From contig NZ_WOWS01000001.1 of the NCBI RefSeq assembly GCF_009741275.1, positions 930,001 through 994,000 on the forward strand: 64,000 bases of DNA, written 5' to 3'. Source of the DNA: Winogradskyella endarachnes. Its GTDB lineage: Bacteria; Bacteroidota; Bacteroidia; Flavobacteriales; Flavobacteriaceae. This document shows, in pieces, positions 9,674-18,899 of this stretch. Made by a program: the position numbers and the translations under genes. The notes under the pieces were generated by a model, which saw only the letters and a list, made by a program, of their open reading frames with translations, was not told where the DNA came from and ran no database searches. Position 1 is the first letter of the stretch. Every line of letters starts with the position of its first letter.

Positions 9674-11068
9674 TTATTGCCCTCTGTAATATAATATTGT
9701 ACTTAGTGTTTTTATAACAATATTAAAATCTAAAAATATACTTCTATGCTTAATATAATATAAGTCGTATTGTAATTTTGTTAAACTCTCGTCTACAGAA
9801 CCACCATATCTAGTACTCACTTGAGCCCAACCTGTAAGACCTGGTTTAATGATATGACGCGTTTCATAAAAAGGAATGATTCTAGATAATTCATTTACAA
9901 AAAACGGACGCTCTGGTCTAGGACCAATTATACTCATATCGCCTTTTAATACATTAATAAATTGCGGAATTTCATCTAACCGAGATCGCCTTAAAAACAT
10001 ACCAAAAGCAGTAATTCTTGTATCATTTTTTTTTGCCCATTTTACACCATCTGCTTCAGCATTTACCACCATTGTTCTCAACTTAATAATCTTAAAGGTT
10101 ATACCGTTGCGACCAACGCGCTCTTGCGTATAAAATAAAGGGCCTTTATTTCCTATTACATTTCCTATTAATATAATTGGAGCTATTAGCAATCCAAAAA
10201 ACAAACCTAATAATGACACTACAACATCAAATCCTCTTTGAAAATAAATGTAAAGTTTGTTTTCGTTACTGCGACTAAAAGGGAAATATTTATAAAAGTC
10301 CTTACCCACAAATTGCACAGGTACTTTTTGAAGTAATTCTTCATAGACTTGTGTGTAGTCTCTTATTTTAAATCCGCGTTCTAATAGCAACATTAGATCA
10401 TGGTAAACCTCAACAGTTATCGCTTCTGAATTAAAGCTGGCCACTAAAATCTCCGAAATTTTTTCGTCTTCTATGGTTTGTAAAAAACTGTTGGCTTCAA
10501 ATTCTTTTAAACCTTTAAATTTTACTGCTTCTTTATAGGAGCTCTCACTATTAATAAAACCTACTATTTTATAATTAGGATCAGATGTATCTAAAGCTCT
10601 TACCAAACCTTCGATATTTGAAACCTCTCCTACCAAGAGTACACGTTTATAAAAACGAGGCGATTCAATTAAATTCATATATAACAATCGCCATAATAAA
10701 ATTGAGGAAATTATAGTTAAATAGAGATATACAATTTGCATTCTTTCGGCAGGCAAATATGGAGAAAGTACTGGTGTTAATAAGTAAAACAATACTACTG
10801 TTGATGCTGTAATTATAATATTTCTAAATGTAGAATCTAGTTTACTTGCCTTTTGAAGATCATATAATTCAAAAATTGTTCCGAATATTGATATATATAC
10901 ACCTAAAAGAATTAATGCAATGCTATTACTTTTACTGACTTCAATATATTCGAAATCAAAAGACATACTAAGGATATAAACACCAAAAAAAACCATTACC
11001 AAATCTAAAATTCTCAATAGAACCTTTCGTTCTGATACTTCGAAGTGAATGCCTTTCTTTTTAGTCAT
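9674..11068 (-). CDS. WcaJ-type polyprenyl-phosphate glycosyl-1-phosphate transferase
   Basis: Starts a glycan by moving a sugar-1-phosphate from a UDP-sugar to undecaprenyl phosphate at the inner membrane. Four N-terminal membrane segments (about 18-130) precede a CoA-binding-like domain (about 140-240). The bacterial sugar transferase domain follows, with a membrane hairpin (about 277-300), KLRTM, RRSRLDEIPQ and MSIIGPRPERP, and GLTGWAQV near the end. The 464-residue length is standard. It is the last gene of the polysaccharide locus. A second, shorter initiating transferase lies at 31132, so the locus may start two glycans or this one may serve another polymer. Confidence 0.88.
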   Translation of the reverse strand: MTKKKGIHFEVSERKVLLRILDLVMVFFGVYILSMSFDFEYIEVSKSNSIALILLGVYISIFGTIFELYDLQKASKLDSTFRNIIITASTVVLFYLLTPVLSPYLPAERMQIVYLYLTIISSILLWRLLYMNLIESPRFYKRVLLVGEVSNIEGLVRALDTSDPNYKIVGFINSESSYKEAVKFKGLKEFEANSFLQTIEDEKISEILVASFNSEAITVEVYHDLMLLLERGFKIRDYTQVYEELLQKVPVQFVGKDFYKYFPFSRSNENKLYIYFQRGFDVVVSLLGLFFGLLIAPIILIGNVIGNKGPLFYTQERVGRNGITFKIIKLRTMVVNAEADGVKWAKKNDTRITAFGMFLRRSRLDEIPQFINVLKGDMSIIGPRPERPFFVNELSRIIPFYETRHIIKPGLTGWAQVSTRYGGSVDESLTKLQYDLYYIKHRSIFLDFNIVIKTLSTILYYRGQ

Positions 11069-11124
11069 TTTGAGGGGAAACTAGGCCGTAAAGATAATAA
11101 GTACAATTGATTCTGAACATTTAT

Positions 11125-12135
11125 TTAAGTTAAAAGGGCAGCCCATTTGGGTTTAACAACTTTCCAACTAAAATCTTCAACTTTTTTACGAGCATTTTCA
11201 ACTAACTCATTTTTAAATTTTTCATCATTTTTAATTCTAATTATGGCATCTACCATTGCCTTACAGTCATTAGCATTTACCAAAACACCATCGTGAGTAT
11301 TAGAGATTAAAAATGGAAGGCCTCCTACATTAGTTGATACTACAGGCAAACCAAGTGCCATAGCTTCTATTACACTAACTGGAGTGTTGTCAAAATTTGT
11401 AGTATTTATAAAAATATTAGAATTTTTAGACAGGTTAATCCACTCTTTTTTAGAAAGTTTACCGGTAAAGTTAATAGTTACATTTTTACGTTTTGCGAAT
11501 TGTTTTACTTGTAATAAAGAACCATCAACCTCTGGCCCAACCATCGTTAATTCTGCTTTTATATTATCTTTTAATAATTTTTCTAGAACTAACACTGCCA
11601 ATTCTGGATTATATATTGATGAAAAAGACCTTACCCACAATAACTTAATAACATCTATATCCCTTTTTTTAAAAGTATATTGTTCTAATTCTATACTATT
11701 AGGAATATACGTAACATTACTGTAGCTATACTTATTAAATACTGATTTTAAAAAATTTGAAGGTGCAATTAATTTATAGGCATTTTTAAAAATGAGCTGA
11801 CTCAATTTAGCATTATTTTTTAATCTATTTTCTAAATTACCACCATGCAGAATAGGGATATATTCTATACTAAACAACCTACACAACTGACTTATAATTA
11901 AAGCATAGTAGAAATTAAAAGTACTATAGGTATCAATTAAAACATAATCTGTGTTTCTGTTATGCTTTATTACTAACAACATCATATCTAATAAACGTAA
12001 TATTTTATTAGACTTCGTAGAAGCTATTTTTAAATGGCACATATCTTTTAAATGTGTACTTAAAGTATCTATAGTAGAACTTGTTTTTCCTTTATTGGAT
12101 AACGCGTTTCCTATGTAAAGGACGTTTTTTTTCAT
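11125..12135 (-). CDS. GT4-type glycosyltransferase
   Basis: A GT-B fold retaining glycosyltransferase. The donor-binding half has the family pattern NTTNFDNTPVSVIEAMALG followed by LPVVSTNVGGLP (about 238-270), and a short Rossmann-like N-terminal half precedes it. At 336 residues it is slightly short for the family but has both halves. Its start overlaps the end of the upstream membrane protein gene by 44 bases, a long overlap even for this compact operon. An alternative is a start further inside, but the opening KKNVLYIGNALSNKG looks like a proper first strand. Substrate unknown. Confidence 0.8.
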   Translation of the reverse strand: MKKNVLYIGNALSNKGKTSSTIDTLSTHLKDMCHLKIASTKSNKILRLLDMMLLVIKHNRNTDYVLIDTYSTFNFYYALIISQLCRLFSIEYIPILHGGNLENRLKNNAKLSQLIFKNAYKLIAPSNFLKSVFNKYSYSNVTYIPNSIELEQYTFKKRDIDVIKLLWVRSFSSIYNPELAVLVLEKLLKDNIKAELTMVGPEVDGSLLQVKQFAKRKNVTINFTGKLSKKEWINLSKNSNIFINTTNFDNTPVSVIEAMALGLPVVSTNVGGLPFLISNTHDGVLVNANDCKAMVDAIIRIKNDEKFKNELVENARKKVEDFSWKVVKPKWAALLT

Positions 12136-13486
12136 TAATTATATGTAATAATGCTAAACCATATATAAAACCAGGCGCTGCAATACGCATAGCTGAATGA
12201 TTAATTGTTGCAAACCAAAATATTATAAAAGAATAGAATAACAAATTTCCTTTATATCTTGATCTAAATACTAAGGGTGTAAATATTAGTAATAATAAAA
12301 TAATAACACCAAAAATGCCGTGCTCAGAAAATAAACGACTTACCTCATTATGAGATGCAATAATTTCACCCTCTTCTTCTAATCTTATCTGTTTCATTCC
12401 ATTAGCACCTACTCCTAAAAACGGGTGTCTTAAGAATCCTTCAAATTCTCTTGTAATTAAATCTACTCTTCCTGTAGAAACATCATCTTTTTCTAAACCT
12501 TTTGCATTTTTATTTGTGTATCGATTTTCTATTAATCCATCTGTTTGATTTGTGGTAAAAGCCCAAGTAATCATAACACCTATTGCTAGTAAAACCAACG
12601 ACCCTATTATTTTTTGACGTTGTTTATATTTAGAATTACCATATAAAACAAATAAAAATGCTATAATCATTAAAATTGCAGTGAACACACCTCCTCTACT
12701 AAATGTTACTAATGCTCTAAATGAAACCAAACTTAGCAAAATCAAGTTAAAAATTTTTAAAAACAATGATGGTGATTTTAAAAAAAAACGAACCGTTAAC
12801 GTTACCATTGCCAAACCTAATAAAGTTGCAACCTGATTTGGACCAAACCCTCCTGACGCTTCAAAATTAGACCCTGTACCTTTTAATACTTCTTTTATAC
12901 TTGGATTGTACATAAACAAATACATCATCATTGAAAGTATCGGAAATGTTAAATACGCCAAGATTTGAAAAAGCTGCTCTTGTGTTATTCGTTTTTCATA
13001 ACAATATAAGGCTGATGCTCCTAAACAAATAGGTCCACTTAATACAAAAGCTATTGATTTTCTAAAATCTAAATCTATACCTAACGTGGTTGAAGCCACA
13101 AAAACAGAAGGTAATAATAATAAAAGGTAAATAAAATAGGCGTACCCATTACCTGAAACACCTTTGTAGAACATCCCAATTAACACGAGTAAGATGATAT
13201 AATATTTTGAAAATTCATAAAACAAACCACCACCTGTCATCCTAAATAAAGATTCTGCTGCTGCAATATAAGCGCAACCTAATAACACCCACATTGTTTT
13301 AGATTGATTAGGAGCTGCTAAAACCTGAACTAAAAAGTAAAGACTTGTAACGGCAAAATACACTTTTGGAAACAATGGAATATAAAAAACACAAACACCT
13401 ATTACAAGATGTAATAAGACTAAAAAGACATACGAGTCGTTTGTAAAATGATATTTTCTATTTCGGAATTGATTTGTCACCATCAA
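12092..13486 (-). CDS. O-antigen ligase/polymerase-like membrane protein (Wzy/WaaL type)
   Basis: 464 residues with about twelve hydrophobic segments and one large outer loop (about 300-390). The loop contains the family-typical TGRVDLITREFEGFLRHPF and GVGANG, then SHNEVSRLFSEHGIFG, the pattern of the O-antigen ligase domain. The protein either polymerises repeat units (Wzy) or ligates the finished glycan to a carrier (WaaL). No Wzx flippase was found in the locus while an ABC exporter is present, which favours a ligase role here, though this is inference. Its start overlaps the preceding gene by 4 bases (ATGA). Confidence 0.82.
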   Translation of the reverse strand: MMVTNQFRNRKYHFTNDSYVFLVLLHLVIGVCVFYIPLFPKVYFAVTSLYFLVQVLAAPNQSKTMWVLLGCAYIAAAESLFRMTGGGLFYEFSKYYIILLVLIGMFYKGVSGNGYAYFIYLLLLLPSVFVASTTLGIDLDFRKSIAFVLSGPICLGASALYCYEKRITQEQLFQILAYLTFPILSMMMYLFMYNPSIKEVLKGTGSNFEASGGFGPNQVATLLGLAMVTLTVRFFLKSPSLFLKIFNLILLSLVSFRALVTFSRGGVFTAILMIIAFLFVLYGNSKYKQRQKIIGSLVLLAIGVMITWAFTTNQTDGLIENRYTNKNAKGLEKDDVSTGRVDLITREFEGFLRHPFLGVGANGMKQIRLEEEGEIIASHNEVSRLFSEHGIFGVIILLLLIFTPLVFRSRYKGNLLFYSFIIFWFATINHSAMRIAAPGFIYGLALLHIINEKKRPLHRKRVIQ

Positions 13487-14568
13487 CTATTATTTAAAGA
13501 CAAATAGACATCAATTATCTTTTTTAAAGCACTTTTTTTAGAAAAATTATTCTGCACGTGTAGTTTTAACCTTTTTCCTGCAGCAATCCTATCTTCTTCA
13601 TTACCTACATAAAATAATAGGGACTCCGTTAAAGCCTTTGGATTTTTAACAGGTATTAAATGACCAAATTCATCATTGATGATTACCTTGCTATTATCAC
13701 CAACATTGGTTACTATAACTGCTAAACCTCCCAAACCATACTCTAACAATGTCATTGGTAAACCTTCATAATTAGATGATAATACTCCTATTTCTACTTG
13801 AGAAATAATATTAGACGTATCATTACATGAATCGTATATAAATACAGAATTAGATAATTTTTCACTATTAATAAATTCCTTAACTGCATTGCTATAATCA
13901 TCATTGTAGTCTTTACCTACTATGTGCAACGTCCAACCTGAAAACTTATCGCAAAGGTCTTTAAAACTTTCTAGTAATAATAAATGATTTTTTGGATGTC
14001 TTAAATTTGCTAGACACAATATTCTTTTTCCCTTTTCGCCTTTTAAAATTGTTGTATGCTCACTTAAAGATAGCATAGGAAAGTTTTGAATAACATGAAG
14101 GTTACTAGCCTTTAAATTAGTTTGAATCCAATGTTTTAAGTTGTCATTAACACACAAGACGGCATCAAATTTACTTGAACAAAGTTTTAATAACCTCGGA
14201 AATAATCCTTTTACTTCAGATCTATTACCATTATGATCATGCCATATCAATTTCAAATTTGGTAACCTTAATTTTAGTAACCAAGCAAAAAAGAACGACG
14301 ATCCATGAGCGTGAATAATTGATATATTACTTGTTTTTACAAATTTTACTAAACGTATCAAAGCAATTACATCAACTACATATTTTCTATTTAAAAATAA
14401 ATAATTTACGCTCTTATTAATTGTAGATTTTAAGGCACCTTCCGCTCTTGTTGCACAAATGCAAGAAAACACATTATCCTCAGCTAAAGCATTTGCCAAA
14501 TTTACTGCCATACGCTCCGCACCACCAGGCTCTAAACTATCTATTAATTGTAGTACGCGCATTTTCAT
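13483..14568 (-). CDS. GT4-type glycosyltransferase
   Basis: 361 residues. The N-terminus VLQLIDSLEPGGAERMAVNLA is the classic GT4 opening with the GGAER loop. The C-terminal half holds GVLSSNYEGLPMTLLEYG, with the EGLP and second Glu that contact the donor nucleotide sugar. The stop overlaps the start of the next gene in ATGA. An 81-base gap separates it from the upstream glycosyltransferase, the second largest gap between genes in the locus. Substrate unknown; it probably adds one sugar of the repeat or linker. Confidence 0.85.
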   Translation of the reverse strand: MKMRVLQLIDSLEPGGAERMAVNLANALAEDNVFSCICATRAEGALKSTINKSVNYLFLNRKYVVDVIALIRLVKFVKTSNISIIHAHGSSFFFAWLLKLRLPNLKLIWHDHNGNRSEVKGLFPRLLKLCSSKFDAVLCVNDNLKHWIQTNLKASNLHVIQNFPMLSLSEHTTILKGEKGKRILCLANLRHPKNHLLLLESFKDLCDKFSGWTLHIVGKDYNDDYSNAVKEFINSEKLSNSVFIYDSCNDTSNIISQVEIGVLSSNYEGLPMTLLEYGLGGLAVIVTNVGDNSKVIINDEFGHLIPVKNPKALTESLLFYVGNEEDRIAAGKRLKLHVQNNFSKKSALKKIIDVYLSLNNS

Positions 14569-14649
14569 AATAATATTTCATCTAAGCTATATTTCACTCC
14601 TAATTGTACTGCACTTTTTAGTTAATTCTAGGATTTATAAACGAATAAA

Positions 14650-15795
14650 TTATACTTTACTCTTAAATGTTCCGTTTAAAACAGTTTCAATGTTGTTTTC
14701 TAATCTATCAAAGGTATATTGTTGCGACCAATTTAATGCATTTAGTGCTAAACTATCTAATTCATTTGCATTGTAAACTTTAATAAAACTATCTATAGCA
14801 GCATTAAGTTCTGGCTCTACAATTATTCCTCTACTGCCATATCCTAACATCCAATTGACACAAGATACTGAAGTAGCAATTGGAATACAACCATAAAACA
14901 TACCTTCTGCCACTGCTTTTGGCCATCCTTCACTTTTTGAAAGTAATATATTAAAATGAGCATCTAACAATGCTTGCCTTACCACTGCTTTATCTTGGTT
15001 TCCATGTAGTTTAATATATTGGCTTAGGTTCTGTTTTATTATATAATCTTGTAATTCTTGCTTTAAAACACCATCTCCAAACATTTCTAATTTTGCAGCA
15101 ATTCCGTTTTTGTTTAAATGCTCTATAAATTTAATTGTTAATAATGGTCGTTTTCCAGGCACCAACATTCCTGCAAATACAAATACTAATTCTTTGGAAT
15201 AATCTTTAGATTGAAATGGTACACGCTCACTATCTCTATATGTCGCTGTAATAAATGGATAAATATTTGATGTTTCACCAGGCCATTCACCATAAACTAG
15301 TACTTTCATATTTTTAGTTAAGGTAGTGTTTCTAAGTATAGCTTTTTGCATTCGGTAACCTAAAGGTTGATCACTTCTAGGGTCCCAGTTACCAGCATAC
15401 TTGGTGGTTTTTTGCTTCCAAGGAAATAAAATTTGAACAAAACTTGCAATTAAACTGACATTAGCCGGACAACGTAAATGAATGTGATCCGCCCAAAGCA
15501 TAGCTCTTATCATTTGAAATATTACAAAAGGAAGAATAATTAAAGCTTTTAAAATATTAAAAAAAGAATTGAATGCAAAAAAAGGTATGTAATAACGCCC
15601 AATATTTTCTGTACTAAATGGCTTTATTAAAACATTCTCAGGATACGAAAATGGAGCCAAAATACGTTGTTGTTCTGCATATTTAAACCATAAATCCATT
15701 TCGTTAACATATGGTGCATAAGACCAAAATTTTCCATCTTTTAAAATAGTAGGCGCTAAGGATATAACTAGCAATCGTTTTGTTTTTAAATTCAT
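14650..15795 (-). CDS. GT4-like glycosyltransferase
   Basis: 381 residues. The C-terminal half shows VFVFAGMLVPGKRPLLTIK, LHGNQDKAVVRQAL and LLSKSEGWPKAVAEGM, a GT-B donor-binding pattern in which EGWP replaces the usual EGFP. The N-terminal half is divergent. It contains a hydrophobic stretch (about 83-103) that may form a membrane-associated helix, and RCPANVS. The start overlaps the upstream acetyltransferase gene by 4 bases. Substrate unknown. Confidence 0.78.
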   Translation of the reverse strand: MNLKTKRLLVISLAPTILKDGKFWSYAPYVNEMDLWFKYAEQQRILAPFSYPENVLIKPFSTENIGRYYIPFFAFNSFFNILKALIILPFVIFQMIRAMLWADHIHLRCPANVSLIASFVQILFPWKQKTTKYAGNWDPRSDQPLGYRMQKAILRNTTLTKNMKVLVYGEWPGETSNIYPFITATYRDSERVPFQSKDYSKELVFVFAGMLVPGKRPLLTIKFIEHLNKNGIAAKLEMFGDGVLKQELQDYIIKQNLSQYIKLHGNQDKAVVRQALLDAHFNILLSKSEGWPKAVAEGMFYGCIPIATSVSCVNWMLGYGSRGIIVEPELNAAIDSFIKVYNANELDSLALNALNWSQQYTFDRLENNIETVLNGTFKSKV

Positions 15796-16343
15796 ATATA
15801 TCCATTTGAATTGCGATCACTTACTTTTACAGCAGGTACACCTAGAACCGTAGAATTAGACTCCACATCTTTTGTTACCAATGAATTAGCACCTATAACG
15901 GCGAAATCTCCAACTTTAATTTTTCCTACTACTGTTGCACTAGCACCTATATAAACATTATTACCGATAATTGGTACACCTCTTTTTTCACTTATACCAC
16001 TTACACCAATAGTTACACCTTGAGATATATTACAGTTATTACCAATAATGGCATTTGCATTTATAATTATACCCCCAAAATGACCAATATAAAATCGTTC
16101 TCCTATAGTAGCTGAATACGGTAGAGATATGCCAGTTAATATCTCAATCCATTTCTGCGCAATTAAACAAAACACTAACAAAAATCGCTTTATTAATCGA
16201 GGTGACTTACTAACAAACAAAGCATTAGATATTCGGTATACAAATAAAGCCCAAAGTCCTTGTTGCGTCAACAGTAAGATTATGGTATTAGATTGACTAT
16301 ACGCTTTATATTTACTAATATCCTTTTTAAATTTTGATAACAT
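15792..16343 (-). CDS. Serine O-acetyltransferase-like hexapeptide acyltransferase
   Basis: 183 residues. A helical N-terminus (about 1-70) with a hydrophobic stretch is followed by a left-handed beta helix. The hexapeptide pattern runs from about 78 to 172 and includes FYIGHFGGIIIN and GNNCNISQGVTIG. The catalytic-type His in GHFGG is present. CysE-like proteins in polysaccharide loci normally acetylate a sugar rather than serine, and the operon setting points that way. It lies between two glycosyltransferase genes, overlapping the downstream one by 4 bases. The actual acceptor cannot be read from sequence. Confidence 0.82.
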   Translation of the reverse strand: MLSKFKKDISKYKAYSQSNTIILLLTQQGLWALFVYRISNALFVSKSPRLIKRFLLVFCLIAQKWIEILTGISLPYSATIGERFYIGHFGGIIINANAIIGNNCNISQGVTIGVSGISEKRGVPIIGNNVYIGASATVVGKIKVGDFAVIGANSLVTKDVESNSTVLGVPAVKVSDRNSNGYI

Positions 16344-16362
16344 TATATCTTAAATTCATTTA

Positions 16363-17511
16363 TTACTTTTTTGAAAATTGACGGTAGAACGAAATATTCT
16401 GAGTTACTATTTTATCCATATTAAAATTATTTAACACGCTTTCCCTAGCCTTTAAACCTATTTGTAATGCTGCCTCAGAATTAGCAAAACCCCATTTAAT
16501 CTGTTTAGCTATATCTAACGGATTATGAGGATCACATAACAATCCTGTTATACCATGAGAGATAACTTCTGGCCCAGGACCTAATTTTGTAAAGATAACA
16601 GGTTTACCCATACACATCGCTTCTGGAGCAACAAGACCAAGAGTTTCCATATGAGATGGAAAAACACATACATGTGCTTCTGCATATTTCAATGGAATTT
16701 CAGCATAATCAATTGCTCCACAAAAATTGACCTTATTCTGTTTATTTCCTAATTTTGGCAGTTCTGTTGTTTTTAACATTTCAATATAAGAATCTCCATT
16801 AGGAAATAGCCAATCTCTTCCATATATATCTAAGCTAGCCTCTGGATAAGCCTCTAAAATAGGTAGCATAGCATTTATTAGTTGACGAATTCCTTTTTTC
16901 TCACAAACCGTGCCTACAAAAACTATTTTAAAAGGCTTATAAGGTTTATTTATAGGCTGAAAATGATTTAAATTAACAGGTGAATTTATTTTTTCTACCG
17001 GACGATTATTTAATGGTAAATATTTGAACGTATGATTTCTAACATAATCAGACACAGCAATAAAACCATCTGCTTTCTTATAAGATAATTTTTCTTGAAT
17101 ACCTTTCCAAACTTCAACTTTACGTTTCTCAGACTCTGCAAAAAAATGATGTCCGCCGTGCATACGGATTACATAAGAAACCCCTGTTAACTTAGGTAAA
17201 AATGCTAATCCCATATCTGAAGCCTCTACTATGTCAATGGGAGTTTCAGAATGAATTTCTTTAAGTTTTTTGGCTATTATTCTCGAATTAAATAACCACC
17301 CTAAACCCTTAACATTTTTTGAAAATAGTCTATATACTTTAATACCATTAACTAACTCTACTTCATTTTTACTTTCATAATTCTTACCCACAACACTAAC
17401 TTTAATTCCGTTCTCAACGAGACCTTTACTCAAAGTAGACACAAATGTTCCTATGCCTCCATGTGCGTAGCCTTTTTTGGGAAATTCATTTGTTATAAAA
17501 CATATATGCAT
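16363..17511 (-). CDS. GT4-type glycosyltransferase
   Basis: 382 residues with both halves of a GT-B fold. The N-terminus HICFITNEFPKKGYAHGGIG contains the donor/acceptor glycine loop. The middle has IVFVGTVCEKKGIRQL (start of the donor domain), and the C-terminal part has FPSHMETLGLVAPEAMCMGKPV with the ETLG and Glu pattern of the GT4 family. It overlaps the upstream gene by one base. Role: addition of one sugar to the glycan, substrate unknown. Confidence 0.87.
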   Translation of the reverse strand: MHICFITNEFPKKGYAHGGIGTFVSTLSKGLVENGIKVSVVGKNYESKNEVELVNGIKVYRLFSKNVKGLGWLFNSRIIAKKLKEIHSETPIDIVEASDMGLAFLPKLTGVSYVIRMHGGHHFFAESEKRKVEVWKGIQEKLSYKKADGFIAVSDYVRNHTFKYLPLNNRPVEKINSPVNLNHFQPINKPYKPFKIVFVGTVCEKKGIRQLINAMLPILEAYPEASLDIYGRDWLFPNGDSYIEMLKTTELPKLGNKQNKVNFCGAIDYAEIPLKYAEAHVCVFPSHMETLGLVAPEAMCMGKPVIFTKLGPGPEVISHGITGLLCDPHNPLDIAKQIKWGFANSEAALQIGLKARESVLNNFNMDKIVTQNISFYRQFSKK

Positions 17512-18899
17512 TAGAGTAGTGCTTTAGCAATTTTGCTTGAATTTTCATCTAATGGATGAAGAACTAGTTTTTCCATCCATTTTTTTCTATCTACCGCTAT
17601 TTCTTGCTTAGGATTAAGAGCTTTTAAAACTGTATTTCTTATACTATCTTTATCGTTTAACCAGCCAACGGCATCTAAACCATTCATACTTCTAAAATGC
17701 TGAAAACTATAAATCATTTCAGTACTCCAAACTTTGCTATAGGCTGGATTATAATTAAGATACAAACAAGGCTTGTCGTAAATAGAGAAATCTAATGCCA
17801 TTGTAGAACCTAAATTAATAACCATACTACAATGATAAGCTAGATTTACTTGCATATCAATATCCTGGTATTTAGGAAAATAACCTACCCAACCAGAATT
17901 AGATTCGTTGTTCCATAAAGGGTCTATTGAAACAATTAAATTATTAAATTTACTTAACGTACTATCATATCTCGTTGAGAAATCCACAGGACATCTTCTA
18001 AAAATAATTTGAATATCATCCTTTTCACTTTCTAATGATGTTGCTATATCATCTAAAAACAAATTATCAAATGGCGACGTAATTTGATCATCTCCACTAA
18101 AACAAATCCATTTTTTATGAATATCTAATCCATGTATATGTGCAAATTCTTCGCGAGGAGTAATTCTATTTTTATCTAAATAAAACTCAAATTGAGGTGA
18201 GCCAATCAATAAAACTCTATTTTCTGATATTTCTGGATAATAGGTCTTCATTTCTGCTTTCATCCATTCAGACCATACGATATAATAATCAGAATTTACA
18301 ACCAATTTAGCTTTTGGAAGATTATCCCAAGAAAAAATGGCGGTAAAAGTTTTTATATTTAGTTTTCTCGCAGCCAAACAAATAGGCATTAATCCTGGTA
18401 CACGTTGATGCGTAATTAAAATTGATGTTGGATTTAATTTCTCTAACTCTTTAATATAATTATCAATAGTTAAGGAAGAAATATTGTTTCTACTTTTCTG
18501 TTCGAAGTGTAAAATTTTAGTGTACTTTTTTGATAAATAAGAACCTAAAATCTCTGCACTTTTATAAAGAAGCTTAACCTTTAAACTATATTTGCTAGGT
18601 CGCCAATTCGTTAATATTGAAGGATTACTCTGTATTTTACTGTTATGAATTAAACGCGCAAAGGTTGTAGCTTCTCTATACAAACGCGTTTTTATATTTT
18701 CTGGCTTTAGCTTTATTTGCTTGTATTGAAAATCTATATTATGAATCTTTTTTACATCAGCAAAAGCCTCAATTGGTAAAGGCGACCAAATAGATATTTT
18801 TGCATTTTCTTTTAATTCCTTAATTATATTTGAGTAAATATAATTTTTTATACCTACGCCATCTGGCACTAAAAAAAGAATATGCTTTTCTTTAGGCAT
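17511..18899 (-). CDS. Unrecognised GT-B-like surface-glycan protein, possible glycosyltransferase
   Basis: 462 residues, no signal peptide, predicted cytoplasmic. The opening HILFLVPDGVGIKNYIYS looks like the first strand and glycine loop of a GT-B domain. NSDYYIVWSEWMKAEM and VLLIGSPQF mark a second domain near the middle. MVINLGSTMALDFSIYDKPCL near residue 370 resembles the conserved C-terminal loop of CDP-glycerol- and sialic-type transferases. It overlaps neuC by 8 bases, so it is translated with nonulosonate synthesis and may use that sugar. I cannot place it in a named family. Confidence 0.6.
   Translation of the reverse strand: MPKEKHILFLVPDGVGIKNYIYSNIIKELKENAKISIWSPLPIEAFADVKKIHNIDFQYKQIKLKPENIKTRLYREATTFARLIHNSKIQSNPSILTNWRPSKYSLKVKLLYKSAEILGSYLSKKYTKILHFEQKSRNNISSLTIDNYIKELEKLNPTSILITHQRVPGLMPICLAARKLNIKTFTAIFSWDNLPKAKLVVNSDYYIVWSEWMKAEMKTYYPEISENRVLLIGSPQFEFYLDKNRITPREEFAHIHGLDIHKKWICFSGDDQITSPFDNLFLDDIATSLESEKDDIQIIFRRCPVDFSTRYDSTLSKFNNLIVSIDPLWNNESNSGWVGYFPKYQDIDMQVNLAYHCSMVINLGSTMALDFSIYDKPCLYLNYNPAYSKVWSTEMIYSFQHFRSMNGLDAVGWLNDKDSIRNTVLKALNPKQEIAVDRKKWMEKLVLHPLDENSSKIAKALL

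Noticed and set aside
9668..9680. Back-to-back stop codons of the DUF4105 and WcaJ-type genes as a special site
   Set aside because: Such convergent abutting ends are common in compact genomes; no hairpin or repeat is present.
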